This document shows, piece by piece, positions 60,028 through 64,000 of a stretch of DNA of 64,000 bases (position 1 is its first letter; every line of letters begins with the position of its first letter). Both the position numbers and the translations under genes were made by a program. Location of the stretch: assembly GCF_018687715.1 (NCBI RefSeq), contig NC_056760.1, forward strand, positions 11,768,001 through 11,832,000. The letters run 5' to 3'. The stretch comes from Carya illinoinensis (Eukaryota; Streptophyta; Magnoliopsida; Fagales; Juglandaceae). Below the pieces are notes generated by a model that was not told the DNA's origin, made no database searches, and saw only the letters and a program-made list of their open reading frames with translations.

Positions 60028-60477
60028 TCAAACAATGGTTCCATGTTCGTCTGACTTGTTTTTGAAAATCCACTTTGTTCCAATGATGTTGTGATCCTCA
60101 GGTCTTGGAGCTAGCTCCCATACTTGATTTCGAGTGAACTGGTGCAATTCTTTATGCATGGCGTTGACCCAGCTTTCACCTTTTAAGGCTTCTTCCACCT
60201 TTTTAGACTCAACTTGAAACAAATAGCAAACATATGAAACTTGATTTAAAACATGTTTTCTTAATCTTATACCTTCATCCAATTCTCTAAGGATGTTCTC
60301 CTTTGGATGATTGTGACTAATCCTTGTAGAGGGCTCTTTTTCATGGTGTGAAACTGAGCTTAGTGTAGCAGGTTCTACTAGAGTGTTGACAGCTTCTCCC
60401 CAGAAGTATAATGCCAACTTTTTAAGACTTAGCATGGTGCGAGCCATCTCTTGTATTACCCTATTTTTCCTCTCCAC
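60028..60477 (-). pseudogene. copia integrase C-terminus fused to RT start
   Basis: MERKNRVIQEMARTMLSLKKL is the integrase end (the conserved GVxERKNRxL). It is followed by a shortened linker and then the RT start ALKGESWVNAMHKELHQFTRNQVWEL and GTKWIFKNKSDEHG. An internal deletion shortens the linker region. Confidence 0.88.
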
Positions 60478-60489
60478 AATTTCATTTTG

Positions 60490-61062
60490 TTATGAAGTGA
60501 TTAGAGCTAAGAACTCATGATGTATCCCATGTTCATCACAAAAAGAAGGGAAATTAGTATTTTCAAATTCTCTACCATGATCACTACGAATACGAGAGAT
60601 AGATGAATTCTTCTCTATTTGTAGTTGTCTGAACAATTTCTTCGCAAGGTTGAAGGTTTCTATTTTGTCTCTCAACAGAATGATCCATGTGTATCTTGAG
60701 TAGTCATCCACAATGACTATTATATACTTCTTTCCGCCTAGACTCTCATTTTGAGTAGGACCCATCAAATCCATGTGTAACAGCTCAAGTGATCTTGAGG
60801 TCAGAATATCAACTATCTTCTTGTGTTGTGCCTTGGTCTGCTTTCCTTCCTGATAGGCTCCACGTACCATCTTCTTGTTTTTCAAAATTTTGGACAGTAC
60901 ACGTACATCTTCCTTCTTAGACATCTCTTTCATGTCCCTATAGTTGATATGGCCTAGACGGTAGTGCCACAACTTAGTTTCATCCAGCTCTACTTTGTGA
61001 TAACGTGTCGTGTTCATAGGAGAGACTCCATAGCAGTTGTCAACAGTTCTGGTGCCATTCAA
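60490..61062 (-). pseudogene. copia GAG-pre-integrase and integrase core
   Basis: LWHYRLGHINYRDM is the HxxxH-like zinc region. It is followed by LELLHMDLMGPT (first Asp), YIIVIVDDYSRYTWI (the DDYSRY core) and IRSDHGREFEN (second Asp), then HGIHHEF, ending at a stop in the usual PQQNG region. Confidence 0.92.
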
Positions 61063-61065
61063 GAT

Positions 61066-61320
61066 TCATTTTTCAGCACTATTGTATAATTTGCATTCAT
61101 CATTTGAGAACTGCATAAAAAGATGATCATCACAAAACTGACTAATACTTAACAGATTGGCCTTAAGGCCATTAACAAAAAGAATATTATGAAGAGTAGG
61201 TAAACCAAGAACATCTACACTTCCCTTTCCGTCCACCGTTGCTGTACTTCCATCACCAAAAGTTAAGGATCCTCCACTGGTGGACTTAATCTTCTTAAAC
61301 AACCCTTTGTCTCCTAACAA
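61066..61320 (-). pseudogene. copia protease-region remnant
   Basis: Contains GGSLTFGDGSTATVDGKG and LHNILFVNGLKANLLSISQ, the conserved stretch between the copia protease and pre-integrase. The catalytic D(S/T)G is not in this frame. Confidence 0.85.
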
Positions 61321-61599
61321 ATGTCAAGAACAAGTACTGTCCAAATACCACATCCTAGTGTCCATAGCTTTGAGTGTTGTGTGTGCTATTAGACATATGG
61401 CCTTTTTTTTCACTACCCACTTGGTCTTGATATTCGTATTATTCATGTTTTTAGGAAAATACAATTCGGATAGTTCACCAAGTTTCTTACCTAGGTTGTT
61501 TATTTAATTGCTCAATTTGCCCACCTTAATTTCTAGGTTCGTATCCTTGCTCGAAAACTTATTTCTATTTCATTTGTCTTTTTCTTTTCTAAGTCTAAA

Positions 61600-63981
61600 G
61601 CAATTTTTCTTAATGTGTCCAATTATTCCACAAAAATGACAAGTAGGGACAAACATACCTTTGAACTTACCTAGAGAAGTTATTGTTGACTTGCCTTTGT
61701 TCACAGGTTTCTTTGGGATATTTTCTACATTACTTCTTTTTACAAAGGAGATACCTTTGGATATTGATGAATATGTGAAAATGCACTCTAAATACCCTAT
61801 TATTGGATTAAAATACTAAAATGTGAATATAAATAATAGAAATTAATCTGTATTCTTGAATTGAGTTTCTATTTACTTTAGAATATTCCTAAGCAGATTT
61901 TTAAGTTTAATTACAAAGTTTATAAAAAAGCAAGTCAAACTCTAGTTAAATTCAAATGAGAACTTTCATAGGGTTTGAGAGCAATTTGGATCAAGAAAAA
62001 AAAAAAGAAAATAAACCATAAAAAGAAACTGCAAAAAGTCCAAGTCTGAAATTCGCTAGGAGACAACATGGACATACTTTAGTATTTTTACAGTAACTTT
62101 CTACTCAAATATCGGATTGATGCGATTCTTGATAAATTAGAAATATATCTTAAAGAGCTATAAATTTGTCTCTAAGAAAGATTTCCAAATTCAAACTCCT
62201 GAAACACATAAGTACCTGCCAAGATTAGTCCTAAAATTTAGGCGATTTTTTTATGCAGGAATTATGAAGACATTAGGGTTTCTTTCCCATCCTATATAAG
62301 CATATCATTAGCACGAAATAGGAGAAAAGGAGAGGCACAAGAGGCAGATTTGAAGAGATGAGAAAGTCACTTCCATGGCCGCCGTTTGATTTATTTTTCT
62401 CTAGAGATTTTGGTTGTCTATTATATTTATGGGTAACTAAATTTTCAAGTAGGGATAGGGATAAACTTGAATATTAGATGGTATTTCTAATTTATTTTTA
62501 ATTTATGTATTTAATTTTTAATTACTAAAACTCTTTTGTTTTATCATTATCAATTCATTGTTGATATTTTCTTCTCTGAATAATCATAGAATTTATTCTG
62601 TTTATGGATTCAGTCATGTTTTTTCTATTGAATGAATTGGTTTTTTTATTATATTTGGATCAATTATTTATCTATATTGATCTAGTTCTTTGCTGCAATA
62701 TCACTCTCTAAGTATATTGTCGTCGTCGAATTTTCTCAATAGGAATAATAATTTACGTATTTTAAAAGTAGTGAATGATTTTGTAAATGGTTACATTTGG
62801 TTTAATTTTGATTTATAAATCTATGCATTCTGATTGGAAATTTCAAGAATTGAGTTTTCAATTGAGTTATTTAATGAATTAATAATAATTAAAATACCGG
62901 ATTTGTACAAGGGATTCATGATGCTCTACTGTTTGTCAAGTTTGAGTGCTTCTTTCATTAATAAATGTGCTTAACTTTAATTTACATTTAAAATTAATCT
63001 TTGTTTTCCATTAATCATTTAATATTTTTCTTTAGTTTCTTTGTTCATTTTACTATTCTTTTAATTTGTCTCCCTGTGGAATCGACAGCTCAAAGTTGTG
63101 TTACAACTACCGTGTTATTGTTTGGGCGTAATTAGATATAGAGGCAGCAGATGCTTTACGATATGGATCTTTGGAAGTATTGTTTCCCAACCTTGTGCAA
63201 TCGGAACTATCTCTTTGAACTTTCAATAGTTCATTGAGTTTTTTAGTGGGAGTCTTTTCTTTAACTTCCTGACAAGCTGCCAACTTCTTTTCCAGCGCCT
63301 CTTTCTGTGCCCGCAACCTTGTTACTTCCAATTCCATCAATTTCAGTGCCTCCACCAAATTGTTCTTCCCATTCTCCATGATAGTTAGGTTTTTATACAT
63401 ATTTTTATTTACTTGTTGGATTTTCACAAACTCTTCACATAAGTCTTCATATGCTTCCTGCACACTTAATTCATGATCTGCAACTTCTGTGGCAATATTA
63501 GAATTAGTATCACAAAGAACCATGCTGTCGTCAGCACATTATTTGCTCGTGTTAGCACAATCAGTAACAGAGGTAGAGAAAGCAATAACAATTTCATTAT
63601 CAGAGGATGTATCTGAACTTTCGAAGTTAGAATCATCACTCAAAGTAGTATTCAAAACTTTTGCATTTCTTTTAAATTTTGGACATTCCATTCTTATGTG
63701 GCCAAAACTAGAGTATTCATGACATTGGACTTTATCTTTAAACTCGGTTTTGTCTTTATTCCACTTTTCAGATTCATTCTTTTTAGTGAAATTCTTAACT
63801 TTTTCATCTTACCAAAATTATTTTTATTACACTTGAATTTTTTTTTTAATTTTCTGACCATAAGAGCTAAGTCATCATTACACAGATCTTCATCATTAGA
63901 CTGATTTTCTTTCGTAGCAGTTTGGAGTACGATGGACTTACCTTTCTTTTGTTGTGGAAGAGTAGATTCATAAGTTTCCAA
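61600..63981 (-). pseudogene. copia gag, split by the 61765-63134 insertion
   Basis: Minus-strand gag frames at 63694-63981, 63107-63523 (coiled-coil-like, Leu/Glu-rich) and about 61600-61760 with a perfect zinc knuckle CHFCGIIGHIKKNC. The gag frame runs into the insertion and resumes on the other side once a single GATAT is counted, which confirms the target duplication. Other stops (for example near 63535) make it non-functional. Confidence 0.85.
61765..63134 (+). mobile_element. Solo LTR (or short non-autonomous LTR element) inserted in copia gag
   Basis: The 1,370-bp segment starts TGATGAATATGTG, carries a promoter-like CCTATATAAGC near 62291 and the motif CTCCCTGTGGAATCGACAGC near the end. 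It is flanked by perfect 5-bp GATAT duplications (61760-61764 and 63135-63139). No coding is seen. It ends TA rather than CA, so the end may have mutated or the boundary be off by a few bases. Confidence 0.75.
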
Positions 63982-64000
63982 ATAGCCTACCAGTTCTTCT

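Larger units (their letters stand above)
59275..64000 (-). mobile_element. Ty1/copia element, minus strand, degenerate and cut by the window edge
   Basis: On the minus strand from 64000: gag (63981 to about 61600), protease remnant (61320-61066), GAG-pre-integrase and integrase (61062-60490), RT start (60477-60028), then RNase H (59804-59275). Most of the RT catalytic core is deleted between 60028 and 59810. It is interrupted by a 1.37-kb insertion at 61765-63134. It continues beyond the window. Confidence 0.88.

Overview
The window is AT-rich nuclear DNA of a flowering plant. It holds GT-AG spliced genes with long introns, plant-type Ty1/copia, gypsy-like and L1-type retroelements, many MITEs, and no bacterial gene organisation. 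One MITE family with GATGAGATGAG-type ends occurs about nine times. From memory such repeats are common in Fagales (walnut, hickory, birch, chestnut), so a Fagales tree is my guess, but this is inference only.

The only substantial host genes are three same-strand paralogues of plasma-membrane-type (P2B, ACA-like, autoinhibited) Ca2+-ATPases: copy 1 (6349-8652), copy 2 (32394-37902) and copy 3 (47497-52263). All three keep the P2B membrane scaffold and have uninterrupted main exons of 767-823 codons. All three have lost the same catalytic parts. The DKTGT phosphorylation motif is replaced by NTSTG, DQNAW or DKSSW. The A-domain TGES loop is gone. The whole nucleotide-binding (N) domain is missing, so the phosphorylation site runs almost directly into the post-N-domain region. 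The TGDGxND hinge and the M6 acidic Ca2+ ligand are also lost. Copies 2 and 3 keep a separate first exon with an RWR-type basic, tryptophan-containing helix that looks like the N-terminal calmodulin-binding autoinhibitory region of ACA pumps. This is a tandem family of predicted pump-dead P2B pseudo-ATPases, and the shared deletion implies activity was lost before the tandem duplication. It is the main discovery candidate here.

Layout. 1-2.2 kb: AT-rich with simple repeats. 2.3-2.7 kb: broken RING-finger pseudogene, most like the N-terminus of KEG-type E3 ligases. 4.1-6.2 kb: 5'-truncated LINE just upstream of copy 1. 9.0-11.1 kb: a small unrecognised minus-strand ORF and segmental repeats. 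11.6-13.7 kb: non-autonomous hAT element with a perfect 8-bp target duplication. 13.7-18.4 kb: degenerate Ty1/copia element. 18.6-24.2 kb: MITE-rich, with local duplications. 25.5-29.5 kb: A-rich repeats, a solo LTR and LINE-like sequence. 31.6-32.1 kb: LINE RNase H remnant. 32.4-37.9 kb: copy 2. 39.2-45.3 kb: L1-type LINE on the minus strand. 46.1-46.7 kb: AT-rich TIR element. 47.5-52.3 kb: copy 3. 53.1-58.8 kb: nested repeats including an inverted repeat with arms of about 830 bp. 59.2-64.0 kb: minus-strand Ty1/copia element interrupted by a 1.37-kb LTR-like insertion.

The pump-like genes are separated by transposon-filled stretches of about 24 kb and 10 kb, consistent with old tandem duplication followed by repeat invasion. 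No rRNA, confident tRNA, CRISPR array or organellar gene was seen.
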